The translations under genes and the position numbers were made by a program. Below are positions 1 to 6,868 of a DNA stretch of 39,429 bases, piece after piece. Numbering within the stretch: the stretch's first letter is position 1; each line of letters starts with the position of its first letter. The stretch spans positions 43,125-82,553 of the forward strand of contig NZ_QVMP01000026.1 in the NCBI RefSeq assembly GCF_010501095.1, in the 5' to 3' direction. Source of the stretch: Dysgonomonas sp. 520. Lineage in GTDB: Bacteria > Bacteroidota > Bacteroidia > Bacteroidales > Dysgonomonadaceae. Below the pieces are notes generated by a model. It had not been told where the DNA came from. It ran no database searches and worked only from the letters and a program-made list of their open reading frames with translations.

Positions 1-57
1 CCTTCGATACTCTCAGGATGACAAAATTGAATAAAACGAAAAAGTCTAGACGGTTTC
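1..57. repeat. MITE-like repeat, family A, copy 1 (cut by window edge)
   Basis: The stretch contains the family A signature: CTCAGGATGACA, then an A-rich spacer, then AAAAAGTCTAGACGGTTT as the terminal repeat. It matches the right half of the copies at 5413-5582 and 28812-28948. It ends 7 bp before the stop codon of the GDSL hydrolase gene. The left half lies outside the window. Confidence 0.75.
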
Positions 58-63
58 ATTGTT

Positions 64-765
64 TTATTGTCCCGATATTTTATCTATTGCTTCTTTTATC
101 AGCCTTTCCATCATTTTATACCCCTCTCCGGTAACATGAACCCCATCGGTGGTATATTCGGGTTTCATACCCCCGTTAGCATCAACCATAGCCGAATAAT
201 AATCTACATAGTCCATATTGTTATCCTTAGCAAATGCTCGGATATCCATATTCAAAGCCGCCACCTTTTCGGGAGTATTAGAAACAGTTGTTCTCCAATG
301 AATCCTAGCAGCAGGAAGTGTTGATGTAAGAATGACTTTGATTCCATTTGCAACAGCAATGTCTGCCATCGACTTGATATTGTTTAACGTAAAGTGATGA
401 TCATACGAACCTGCATTTTCGGCTATATCATTGATTCCTCCATTGATAACAACTATTTCGGGATTCAAATTCACCACATCATTTCTGAATCTCAACAAAA
501 ATTGAGAAGTAGTTTGTCCGCTTATTCCTCTGCCAACATAACTATTCGAACTGAAAAAATCAGGGTTGCTTTTCACCCAACCTTCTGTTATAGAATTGCC
601 GAGAAAAACAGCCCTGATATTCATATCTGATTTTTTACTAAATTCTTCGTTCTGCTCCGAATAACGCTTTATATTTGCCCAATCTTTACTATTTGTTTGA
701 GCATAAACCGTTGTCAGTGAAAATAATGCAACTAACAAATGGAAAATAACTTTTCGTGTTTTCAT
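64..765 (-). CDS. Secreted SGNH/GDSL-family hydrolase
   Basis: Predicted lipase or acyl-esterase of the SGNH fold. The start at 765 was chosen because the protein then opens with a clean signal peptide (MKTRKVIFHLLVALF then a small-residue cleavage site near VYAQ); an in-frame ATG 10 codons upstream would add a charged leader before it. Block I (FLGNSITEGW, nucleophile Ser) is near residue 58, block II glycine (GRGISGQ) follows, block III is NGGINDI, and block V (DGVHVTGEGY, catalytic Asp and His) is near the C-terminus. About 233 residues, normal for the family. It probably acts in the periplasm, perhaps on carbohydrate acetyl groups, but the substrate cannot be read from sequence. It lies 72 bp downstream of the nfnB-like gene on the same strand and could be cotranscribed with it. 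Confidence 0.85.
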   Translation of the reverse strand: MKTRKVIFHLLVALFSLTTVYAQTNSKDWANIKRYSEQNEEFSKKSDMNIRAVFLGNSITEGWVKSNPDFFSSNSYVGRGISGQTTSQFLLRFRNDVVNLNPEIVVINGGINDIAENAGSYDHHFTLNNIKSMADIAVANGIKVILTSTLPAARIHWRTTVSNTPEKVAALNMDIRAFAKDNNMDYVDYYSAMVDANGGMKPEYTTDGVHVTGEGYKMMERLIKEAIDKISGQ

Positions 766-837
766 AATTTCAGTCGATATCGGAAACTTTCTCAATAGTC
801 GAAATCAGAACGCAGAAACAATCTCTTACATTGTTTT

Positions 838-2310
838 TTATCCTTTCAGTGCTTCGTCCATTGCCGCTGCTGCTTTACGTCCATCGCCCATAGCGAGAAT
901 CACGGTAGCACCGCCACGCACAATGTCACCTCCGGCATATACGTCAGGAAGATCGGTTCGCATTGTTTCTTCATTGATAACAATGGTTCCCCATTTGGTT
1001 ACTTCAAGTCCTGCAAATGTGGAAGGAATCAACGGATTTGGAGATACGCCCACACTCACTATCACTTCATCTACATCTATCCATTCGGTAGCACCTTCAA
1101 TGGCAACCGGACGACGACGACCCGAAGCATCAGCTTCTCCCAATTCCATCTTCTGAAGTTGCATACGGCATACTTGCCCTTTCTCATTTCCTTCGTATTG
1201 AATAGGGTTGTGAAGGGTCATAAATTCCACACCTTCTTCTTTGGCATGTTTCACTTCCTCCACACGGGCAGGCATTTCTTCTTCCGAACGGCGATAAATG
1301 ATCATTGCTCTTTCTGCTCCTAAACGACGGGCAGTACGAACCGAATCCATTGCTGTATTTCCGGCTCCTATCACAGCAACTTTTTTACCCGTTTGAACCG
1401 GAGTGTCGCTTTCCGGATTGGAGGCGTCCATCAAATTCACACGAGTTAAGAATTCGTTGCTCGACATCACGCCAATCAGGTTTTCTCCCGGAATATTCAT
1501 AAAGTTAGGAAGACCTGCTCCGCTGGCAACAAATATGCCTTTGAAACCTTCGGCATGCAAATCTTCGTGACTGATTGTTTTACCTACAATACAGTTTTTC
1601 ATAAATTTCACGCCTAGTTTTTCCAAAACACCTATCTCAACATCTACAATTTCGTTGGGCAAACGGAATTCGGGAATACCATATTTCAAAACACCGCCTA
1701 TTTCGTGCAATGCTTCAAAAACAGTTACGTCATAACCTCTTTTTGCCATATCTCCCGCAAACGACAATCCGGCGGGACCTGAACCCACCACAGCAATTTT
1801 TATACCATTGCGTTCAGGAATTTCAGGTATGGATATTTGTCCGCTCATTCGTTCATAATCGGCAGCAAAGCGTTCCAGATAACCGATAGCCACAGGCTCT
1901 TTTTTCATTTTTTGTATATAGATACATTTGCTTTCGCATTGTTTTTCCTGAGGACAAACACGACCGCAAACAGCAGGTAAGGCACTTGTTTCTTTCAGCG
2001 ATTTGGCAGCTTCCAAAAACTCGCCTCTTTCTATATTTTTTACGAATGTAGGTATATCAATTTCAACAGGACAACCGGTCACACAAGTAGGATTGGCACA
2101 ATCCAGACAGCGTGCAGCCTCGAAAAGTGCTTGCTCTTCTGTTAATCCACGGTTTACTTCTTCCTTCAGTTGATGGCTTCTGTATTCAGGATCAAGTTCC
2201 GTCATGTGCACTCTAGGCCTGTCGGAGCGTTCTTTTGCTTTTAAACTCCTACGCAGCTCATCTCTCCATTCTTCGCTGCGTTTCTGCTTCATATATTCTT
2301 GTCTTGTCAT
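838..2310 (-). CDS. nfnB: NfnB/GltD-like NADPH-dependent FeS flavoprotein subunit
   Basis: 490-residue flavoprotein of the glutamate synthase small subunit / NfnB family. The N-terminal domain carries two cysteine groups for [4Fe-4S] clusters (CLDCANPTCVTGCP near residue 68, and CGRVCPQEKQCESKC near 114). The first dinucleotide-binding motif is VVGSGPAGLSFAG near residue 175 (FAD), the second is VIGAGNTAMDS near 312 (NADPH), and the C-terminal YAGGDIVRGGATV closes the FAD site. An NfnA-type subunit is encoded just upstream on the same strand, and no large glutamate synthase subunit is visible, so an electron-bifurcating NADH-dependent ferredoxin:NADP oxidoreductase is more likely than GltD. 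In this enzyme the subunit carries the bifurcating FAD. A sulfide-dehydrogenase-type role is an older label for the same pair. The gap to nfnA (174 bp) is filled with repeat DNA. Confidence 0.85.
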   Translation of the reverse strand: MTRQEYMKQKRSEEWRDELRRSLKAKERSDRPRVHMTELDPEYRSHQLKEEVNRGLTEEQALFEAARCLDCANPTCVTGCPVEIDIPTFVKNIERGEFLEAAKSLKETSALPAVCGRVCPQEKQCESKCIYIQKMKKEPVAIGYLERFAADYERMSGQISIPEIPERNGIKIAVVGSGPAGLSFAGDMAKRGYDVTVFEALHEIGGVLKYGIPEFRLPNEIVDVEIGVLEKLGVKFMKNCIVGKTISHEDLHAEGFKGIFVASGAGLPNFMNIPGENLIGVMSSNEFLTRVNLMDASNPESDTPVQTGKKVAVIGAGNTAMDSVRTARRLGAERAMIIYRRSEEEMPARVEEVKHAKEEGVEFMTLHNPIQYEGNEKGQVCRMQLQKMELGEADASGRRRPVAIEGATEWIDVDEVIVSVGVSPNPLIPSTFAGLEVTKWGTIVINEETMRTDLPDVYAGGDIVRGGATVILAMGDGRKAAAAMDEALKG

Positions 2311-2380
2311 TATTTCAGTTTTCTATTATAGTTTATCGGAGAGGGCAGAGCCCAGTCCCTACAATTATGTTTTTTTGTTT

Positions 2381-2474
2381 TGTCATGTTGAACGCAGTGA
2401 AACATCTAAAAAATACAGATCCTTCGCTATACTCAGGATGACAATTATGAATAAAACAAAAAGTCTAGATGACT
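2381..2474. repeat. MITE-like repeat, family A, copy 2, between nfnA and nfnB
   Basis: It contains GTCATGTTGAACGCAGTGAA, AACATCTAAAAAATACAGAT, CCTTCGCTATACTCAGGATG and the end AAAAAGTCTAGATGAC, matching the other family A copies. The left terminal repeat is missing. At 2338-2366 it is preceded by a degenerate member of the TGTAGGGG palindrome family on the opposite strand. The right end is 10 bp from the nfnA stop codon. Confidence 0.8.
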
Positions 2475-2484
2475 TTATTATTAA

Positions 2485-3267
2485 TTAGTTGTATGCTCTC
2501 AATCTTAAAAGCATTTCGTCAAAATCTACTTGATGCGCATCAAATTCGGGTCCGTCAACACACACAAATTTTGTTTTACCGCCAACCGTTATACGGCAAG
2601 CTCCGCACATACCTGTTCCGTCAACCATTATTGTATTAAGGGAAGCCATAGTAGGTATATTATGCTTTTGTGTGAGAAGAGAAACAAACTTCATCATAAT
2701 GGCGGGTCCGATAGTGACACACAAGTCCACTTTTTCTCTTTCAATAACTTTTTCTATTCCGTTTGTTATCAAACCCTGATTACCATACGATCCGTCGTCT
2801 GTCATAATAATAAGTTCGTCGGAATATTTAGCAACTTGCTCTTCCAATATGATAAGGTCTTTTGTGCGGGCGGCCAAAACCGATATAACCCGGTTGCCTG
2901 CTTTTTTCATTGCTTCTATGATGGGAAGCATAGGGGCAACCCCTACCCCACCTCCGGCGCAGATAACTGTCCCGAATTTTTCTATATGTGTGGCTTTACC
3001 TAACGGACCTACCAAATCGGTAACATAATCTCCTGCTTCCAGGGCACAAATTTTTTGGCTCGATCTGCCAACATCTTGCACAACAAGTGTTATTGTACCT
3101 TTTTCAATATCCGAATCGGCAATAGTTAATGGTATACGTTCACCTTTTTCTCCAATTTTTACTATCACAAAATGCCCTGCTCTGCGGCTGCGGGCAATAA
3201 GTGGCGCTTCGATCACCAATTTTACAACTTTTGGCGAAAAATATTCCTTTTCAATAACTTTATTCAT
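2485..3267 (-). CDS. nfnA: NfnA-like ferredoxin-NADP oxidoreductase subunit (FAD, NAD, 2Fe-2S)
   Basis: 260-residue member of the ferredoxin-NADP reductase superfamily, dihydroorotate dehydrogenase electron-transfer type. The flavin-binding barrel holds RIPLTIADSD near residue 45, the nucleotide-binding domain has GGGVGVAPMLP near 108, and the C-terminal region DGTGMCGACRITVGG followed by FVCVDGP supplies one Asp and three Cys, the ligand set of the NfnA [2Fe-2S] cluster. In the characterised complex this subunit takes electrons from NADH while NfnB handles NADPH and ferredoxin. It is the first gene of the pair on the minus strand, and a promoter-like TAAATTTG sits about 22 bp upstream of its ATG. 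Length is normal. The alternative label, dihydroorotate dehydrogenase subunit PyrK, is unlikely because no pyrD is adjacent. Confidence 0.87.
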   Translation of the reverse strand: MNKVIEKEYFSPKVVKLVIEAPLIARSRRAGHFVIVKIGEKGERIPLTIADSDIEKGTITLVVQDVGRSSQKICALEAGDYVTDLVGPLGKATHIEKFGTVICAGGGVGVAPMLPIIEAMKKAGNRVISVLAARTKDLIILEEQVAKYSDELIIMTDDGSYGNQGLITNGIEKVIEREKVDLCVTIGPAIMMKFVSLLTQKHNIPTMASLNTIMVDGTGMCGACRITVGGKTKFVCVDGPEFDAHQVDFDEMLLRLRAYN

Positions 3268-3288
3268 AGTGTTTAATCGATTATCTTA

Positions 3289-3296
3289 CAAATTTA
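3289..3296 (-). promoter_or_regulatory. Bacteroidetes-type -7 element upstream of nfnA
   Basis: On the minus strand this reads TAAATTTG, a match to the Bacteroidetes consensus TAnnTTTG, 22 bp before the nfnA start. I found no convincing -33 TTTG at the usual distance. Confidence 0.45.
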
Positions 3297-3380
3297 CATC
3301 ATTATTTTTATATTACGAACATATTGTATGAATTAGTTTCCTGTTACAAGTAAACGAGTAGACAAGATTCTAAATAAGAT

Positions 3381-3780
3381 TGTTGATATCCTGTTGATAA
3401 GTGTTGATATTTATTGAAAAAAATTGCTTGCATTATTCAATTCTCTTCTTGTATGCAAAATCATTTCTATTTTCAAAATTTAAAAGCCGGATTATTTCAA
3501 TAATTATTCAAAAGATTACTAACATGCTTTTATGCAATAAAGCTCAAAATAATATTAACAACGTAGTTTTTCAACAGGATATTAATAAAGTTTGTAACTC
3601 ATAGATAAACAGCACAAATCGTAACCATACTTTTGTTAATAGAACGCTAATATCGTAATTCCTATTTTTAATAAGAGAATTTGCAAGATATTTAACATTA
3701 AAATATCAACAGTTTCAACAGGATATTATCATAAACATAAATTTATTTAAAAAAGAAATATATAATATATATAATAAATT
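3381..3780. other. Candidate replication origin (oriC): DnaA-box-like cluster plus AT-rich tract
   Basis: This is the core of the 703-bp gap between nfnA and the M48 gene. Three boxes stand in tandem at 3381-3389, 3392-3400 and 3402-3410 (TGTTGATAT, TGTTGATAA, TGTTGATAT), 10-11 bp apart, about one helical turn. The middle one is the complement of TTATCAACA, one base from the classical DnaA box TTATCCACA. Further boxes lie at 3568-3576 (TTTTCAACA), 3703-3711 (ATATCAACA) and 3712-3720 (GTTTCAACA); the 12-mer TCAACAGGATAT occurs three times. A tract at 3741-3780 is A/T except one G and could be the unwinding element. No credible gene fits in the gap. dnaA is not in the window, which is common in this phylum. 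The assignment is inference. Confidence 0.5.
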
Positions 3781-3864
3781 GTTGAATGAAACTGATTTTG
3801 TATGGATGTGAAAACCGAATGAAATAAGTATCTGAATTTTTAAATATTAATACTAAATTTTATT

Positions 3865-3872
3865 TATATTTG
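3865..3872 (+). promoter_or_regulatory. Bacteroidetes-type -7 element upstream of the M48 peptidase gene
   Basis: TATATTTG matches TAnnTTTG and lies 98 bp upstream of the ATG at 3971, implying a leader of roughly 90 nt. A -33 element is not obvious. Confidence 0.45.
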
Positions 3873-3970
3873 TCATTCAATTTGTGATATGGTGTTGGTG
3901 TGTTGCCTCAAGTCAAACACAAATGTAGGAGCTTTTACAAACTATATAATATTTAATTTATACTTTATTT

Positions 3971-4762
3971 ATGAAAAAAATTATTTTAACACTAGGACTT
4001 ATTTTGTCTTTTAGCTTGGTAGCGAATGCACAATTTGGAAAGATAAAAATTGACAAAGCTGTAGGTGCAGCTGTAAAAGGTGCTCAGGCTTTCACTCTTA
4101 CCGACGAGCAAATGGCTGCCTATTGCGCCGAATATGTTGTTTGGTTCGATAAAGAATATCCTATTTGCAGCACAACAGACAAAGATAAAGGTATGAGAGA
4201 ATGTGCCGAAAGACTTGAAAAAATTGTTGCTCAAATTCCTATCAAAGAAGTAGACGGTTTGAAACTTGACATTAGAGCCGGATGGGTTGTTAATATCAAT
4301 GCCTTTGCTTGTGCTAATGGTAGCATACGTGTTTTTGCAGGTTTGATGGACGTTATGACTGATGATGAGATTATGGCTATAATTGGTCATGAAATTGGTC
4401 ACATTGCTAACAAAGACTCTAAAAACGCGTTTAAAACTGCTCTTTTAACTTCTGCTCTTAAAGATGCTGCAGGAGCTGCCGGCGGTACTGCTGCTCAACT
4501 TTCAGAATCGCAAGTTGGTGCGTTAGGTGAAGCGTTGACAAATGCACAATATTCTCAAAAACAAGAAACTGCTGCTGACAAGTATGGTTTCGAATTTATG
4601 AAGAAATGCAAGAAAGATCCTAAAAACATGGCTTCTTCGCTAGGTGTATTATTGAAAATTCAACAAGAAGCCGGTGCCGGTGGTACTGATGCTGTGAACA
4701 AATTATTTTCAACTCACCCTGATCTTGACAAGCGTATTGCTAACTTGAACAAATTGAAATAA
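3971..4762 (+). CDS. Secreted M48-family zinc metallopeptidase
   Basis: 263-residue protein with a signal peptide (MKKIILTLGLILSFSL, cleavage near ANAQ) and no lipobox cysteine, so it is probably periplasmic. The zinc-binding HEIGH motif is at residues 140-144 and the third ligand is Glu199 in ETAAD, the ExxxD pattern of M48 enzymes. There are no membrane segments after the signal peptide, so it belongs with the small periplasmic BepA/LoiP-like quality-control peptidases rather than the membrane HtpX type. The C-terminal FSTHPDLDKRI is also typical of the family. It is a single-gene unit between the origin-like gap and a convergent terminator. Its codon use (many GCT, GGT, AAC) looks like that of a well-expressed gene. 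Confidence 0.9.
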   Translation: MKKIILTLGLILSFSLVANAQFGKIKIDKAVGAAVKGAQAFTLTDEQMAAYCAEYVVWFDKEYPICSTTDKDKGMRECAERLEKIVAQIPIKEVDGLKLDIRAGWVVNINAFACANGSIRVFAGLMDVMTDDEIMAIIGHEIGHIANKDSKNAFKTALLTSALKDAAGAAGGTAAQLSESQVGALGEALTNAQYSQKQETAADKYGFEFMKKCKKDPKNMASSLGVLLKIQQEAGAGGTDAVNKLFSTHPDLDKRIANLNKLK

Positions 4763-4790
4763 GATTTCTCAATTTTATATGAAAAATATA

Positions 4791-4819
4791 AAGGGCTGTA
4801 TCATTGCGATATAGCCCTT
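4791..4819. terminator. Bidirectional intrinsic terminator
   Basis: The 12-bp stem AAGGGCTGTATC pairs with GATATAGCCCTT (one G-U) around a 5-nt loop. A-rich sequence precedes it and T-rich sequence follows it. It lies between the convergent M48 and flavodoxin-fold genes and can serve both. Confidence 0.85.
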
Positions 4820-4839
4820 ATTTGTAAATTGTAGCTTAG

Positions 4840-5391
4840 TTATACTGTTTCCTTTACTTTTTCGAGAAACTGCTTTCTGTTCTCTTCCGGTCCGTGGGCT
4901 GTTTTTTCGCAATTCATCCAAGCAATGTTTTTAAAGCCTACGGGCGAAAGCATGTCTTTTATGATGTGTTGCTCCACCGCCAGCCTGAAAGCTTCCGTAG
5001 GGCTCTCGGAAGTGGTGATTAAAAGGGTTTCTTTTATGTCGAGTAGAGCATTGAATCCACCTACGTAATTGTGAGAAAAATTTACCAGCAAAACCTTATC
5101 GAAAAATCCTTTCAAAATTGCCGGCATGGTGTTCCACCAGTTAGGAAACATAAAAATCATTTTATCCGATTTTTTTATCATTTCTTGATATTTTCCTACG
5201 AGTGGATCTTTGTATCCTCCTTTCGAGTAGAGGGCAAGTTCTTCTTCTGTGAAAACCGGGTTGAAATTATCTTTATGCAGATCAATTACCTGATAAGCAG
5301 TATTTTCTTGTTCATATTTTTCGGTGATAGTGTCAAGAATTGCTTTGTTGAAACTTCCATGCCAAGGATGTGAAAAAACTATTGTTACCAT
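4840..5391 (-). CDS. Flavodoxin-fold NAD(P)H oxidoreductase (NQO1/MdaB/KefF family)
   Basis: 183-residue cytoplasmic flavoprotein. The opening VTIVFSHPWHGSFNKAI is the phosphate-binding beta1-loop-alpha1 of the NAD(P)H dehydrogenase (quinone) family, and MFPNWWNTMPAILKGFFDKV is the characteristic central motif near residue 80-97. It likely reduces quinones or other electrophiles with NAD(P)H; a KefF-type regulator of K+ efflux is possible by family, but no kefC neighbour is present. The gene stands alone, convergent with the M48 gene and followed across 212 bp of repeat DNA by the radical SAM gene. Confidence 0.85.
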   Translation of the reverse strand: MVTIVFSHPWHGSFNKAILDTITEKYEQENTAYQVIDLHKDNFNPVFTEEELALYSKGGYKDPLVGKYQEMIKKSDKMIFMFPNWWNTMPAILKGFFDKVLLVNFSHNYVGGFNALLDIKETLLITTSESPTEAFRLAVEQHIIKDMLSPVGFKNIAWMNCEKTAHGPEENRKQFLEKVKETV

Positions 5392-5412
5392 GTTTGTTTT
5401 AATTTTAATATA

Positions 5413-5582
5413 GAAACCGTCTAGACTTTTTCGTTTTATTCAATTTTGTCATCCTGAGAGTATCGAAGGATCTGTTTTTTTAGATGTTTGACTCGCTTTC
5501 GCTTCGTCGATTGTTAATTCACTACGTTCAACATGACAAAAAATCAAAAATTAAGTATAATTTAAAAAGTCTAGACGGTTTC
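5413..5582. repeat. MITE-like repeat, family A, complete copy with terminal inverted repeats
   Basis: The left end GAAACCGTCTAGACTTTTT and the right end AAAAAGTCTAGACGGTTTC are perfect inverted repeats about 170 bp apart. ATA occurs on both sides as a possible short target duplication. The interior holds ATCCTGAGAGTATCGAAGGA and CACTACGTTCAACATGAC. Compared with the copy at 28812-28948 it is inverted and has an extra segment of about 30 bp (GACTCGCTTTCGCTTCGTCG and following). No coding capacity. Confidence 0.85.
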
Positions 5583-5603
5583 ATAGTCTTATTATTTTAT
5601 TGA

Positions 5604-6383
5604 TTATCCTGCTACATTTATTTTTATTCCTAATTCCTTTACCCTCTCCCCTATCCTATTTAGTTCCTCTTTAGATACTTTTTCCAGATTTTTTTCAGGA
5701 GTTTCTCTATCAATTGTATAAATCATTACTTCTTTCGGATTTGTTTCCTTTACAATTTTTAGCCAGGCTTCTATTTCTTCCTTGGTTGTGTTGTCTACAA
5801 TTTTCCCGTCGTGTGTTCCTTTCAGAAACATTGTCTGTAAGATGAAATCACCATCAAATTTTTTGAATAGTTCCACCTGTTTTTCAATACTATAATTTTT
5901 CGATGCCGGACGGTCTATTAGTTTCACAGTTTCCGGGAAAGCAGAGTCGAGTTTTAAGATGCTGTTTTCTATTTTCCTGAGGGCATCAAATACTTTATCC
6001 TTGTCGATGTGCATTGCATTTGTCAGGACACTGATTTTTGCATCCGGAAAAAATTTATTTCTCAGCTTGATGGTGTCATCTATTATTCCGGCAAATTGAG
6101 GATGAAGCGTTGGTTCACCATTTCCGGCGAATGTGATAACATCAGGAACGATGTTTTCGGAGACGAGTTTTTCTAATTTATGTTCGAGGGCATCTCTCAC
6201 GTTTTCTCTGCTGGGAAGAGGCGTTTTAGTTCTGAAGTCTTTGTTATATCCACATTCGCAGTATATGCAATCGAATGAGCATACTTTTCCGTTGTAGGGT
6301 AAAAGATTTACGCCTAACGAAGTTCCCAAACGCCTGCTGTGGATGGGACCGAAAACTATTTCATCAAAAAGTATTGTTGACAT
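5604..6383 (-). CDS. Radical SAM protein, COG0731 (wyosine-related) type
   Basis: 259-residue protein with the cluster motif CSFDCIYC (CxxxCxxC) near residue 36, preceded by FGPIHSRRLGTSLGVNLLP, the signature of COG0731 oxidoreductases related to the wyosine-synthesis enzyme. The SAM-binding GNGEP motif (FAGNGEPTLHPQF) is near residue 85. I chose the ATG at 6383 (MSTILFDEIVFGP), 19 bp after the stop codon of the upstream gene; a longer reading from 6428 would overlap that gene and adds unlike sequence. The substrate is unknown: bacteria lack wybutosine, so a different tRNA or cofactor role is likely. It follows the YqaA-like gene and may be in one transcript with it, the GT-C-like gene and polA. 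Confidence 0.85.
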   Translation of the reverse strand: MSTILFDEIVFGPIHSRRLGTSLGVNLLPYNGKVCSFDCIYCECGYNKDFRTKTPLPSRENVRDALEHKLEKLVSENIVPDVITFAGNGEPTLHPQFAGIIDDTIKLRNKFFPDAKISVLTNAMHIDKDKVFDALRKIENSILKLDSAFPETVKLIDRPASKNYSIEKQVELFKKFDGDFILQTMFLKGTHDGKIVDNTTKEEIEAWLKIVKETNPKEVMIYTIDRETPEKNLEKVSKEELNRIGERVKELGIKINVAG

Positions 6384-6402
6384 TTTTTCTTTATATTGTT
6401 TG

Positions 6403-6867
6403 TTACTGCATAAAAGGTAGCCAATCACTGCCTATTTTCCATAAGTACATGACAACTACATACCTGCTGAATTTTCCGGCCAACATGCTTAAAGTTACCA
6501 AAGTGAAGTTGGCTCTCATATATCCTAGTGCAACAGCCATCAAGTCGCCAACGAAAGGAACCCATGTAAAGAATGCCATAAATGCGCCTTTTCCTTGCAA
6601 CCAGGCATGCATTTTATATATTTTTTCGGGAGGTATTTTCAGGTATTTTTCTATCCATTCTATCTTACCCAACCTTCCCAGAAAATAGTTTGTCATGCCT
6701 CCTAACCAATTTCCGAGAGTTGCAATAAGTATGCAAGGCCATACGCTTAAACCTGCGATAAGTAGTCCGACAAATATGAAATCGGAACTGAAAGGCAATA
6801 TGGTAGCTGCCAAAAAACAAGCTAAAAATAGACCTATATAGCCGTATTGCATCAGAAATTCGAGCAT
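6403..6867 (-). CDS. YqaA/DedA-like membrane protein
   Basis: 154-residue inner-membrane protein of the SNARE-associated / DedA superfamily, YqaA subgroup. The opening helix (YGYIGLFLACFLAATILPFSS) ends in the conserved E/S-type polar turn; GNWLGGMTNYFLGRLG and FFTWVPFVGDLMAVALGYMR are the family motifs. DedA proteins act in lipid-carrier or phospholipid flipping and in maintaining membrane potential; the role of the YqaA branch is not settled. Only one base separates its ATG from the stop codon of the preceding GT-C-like gene, so the two are very probably cotranscribed. Normal length. Confidence 0.85.
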   Translation of the reverse strand: MLEFLMQYGYIGLFLACFLAATILPFSSDFIFVGLLIAGLSVWPCILIATLGNWLGGMTNYFLGRLGKIEWIEKYLKIPPEKIYKMHAWLQGKGAFMAFFTWVPFVGDLMAVALGYMRANFTLVTLSMLAGKFSRYVVVMYLWKIGSDWLPFMQ

Positions 6868-6868
6868 G

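Noticed and set aside
838-2310. True glutamate synthase small subunit (GltD)
   Set aside because: No gltB-like large subunit in the window and an NfnA-type partner is adjacent, so NfnB is the better call.
2204-2488. Frames across the nfnA-nfnB gap
   Set aside because: They translate the family A repeat (a VMLNAVKHL-like string) and are not genes.
3401-3604. 67-codon frame in the origin-like gap
   Set aside because: Starts at a non-ATG codon, AT-driven composition, and covers the repeated DnaA-box-like words.
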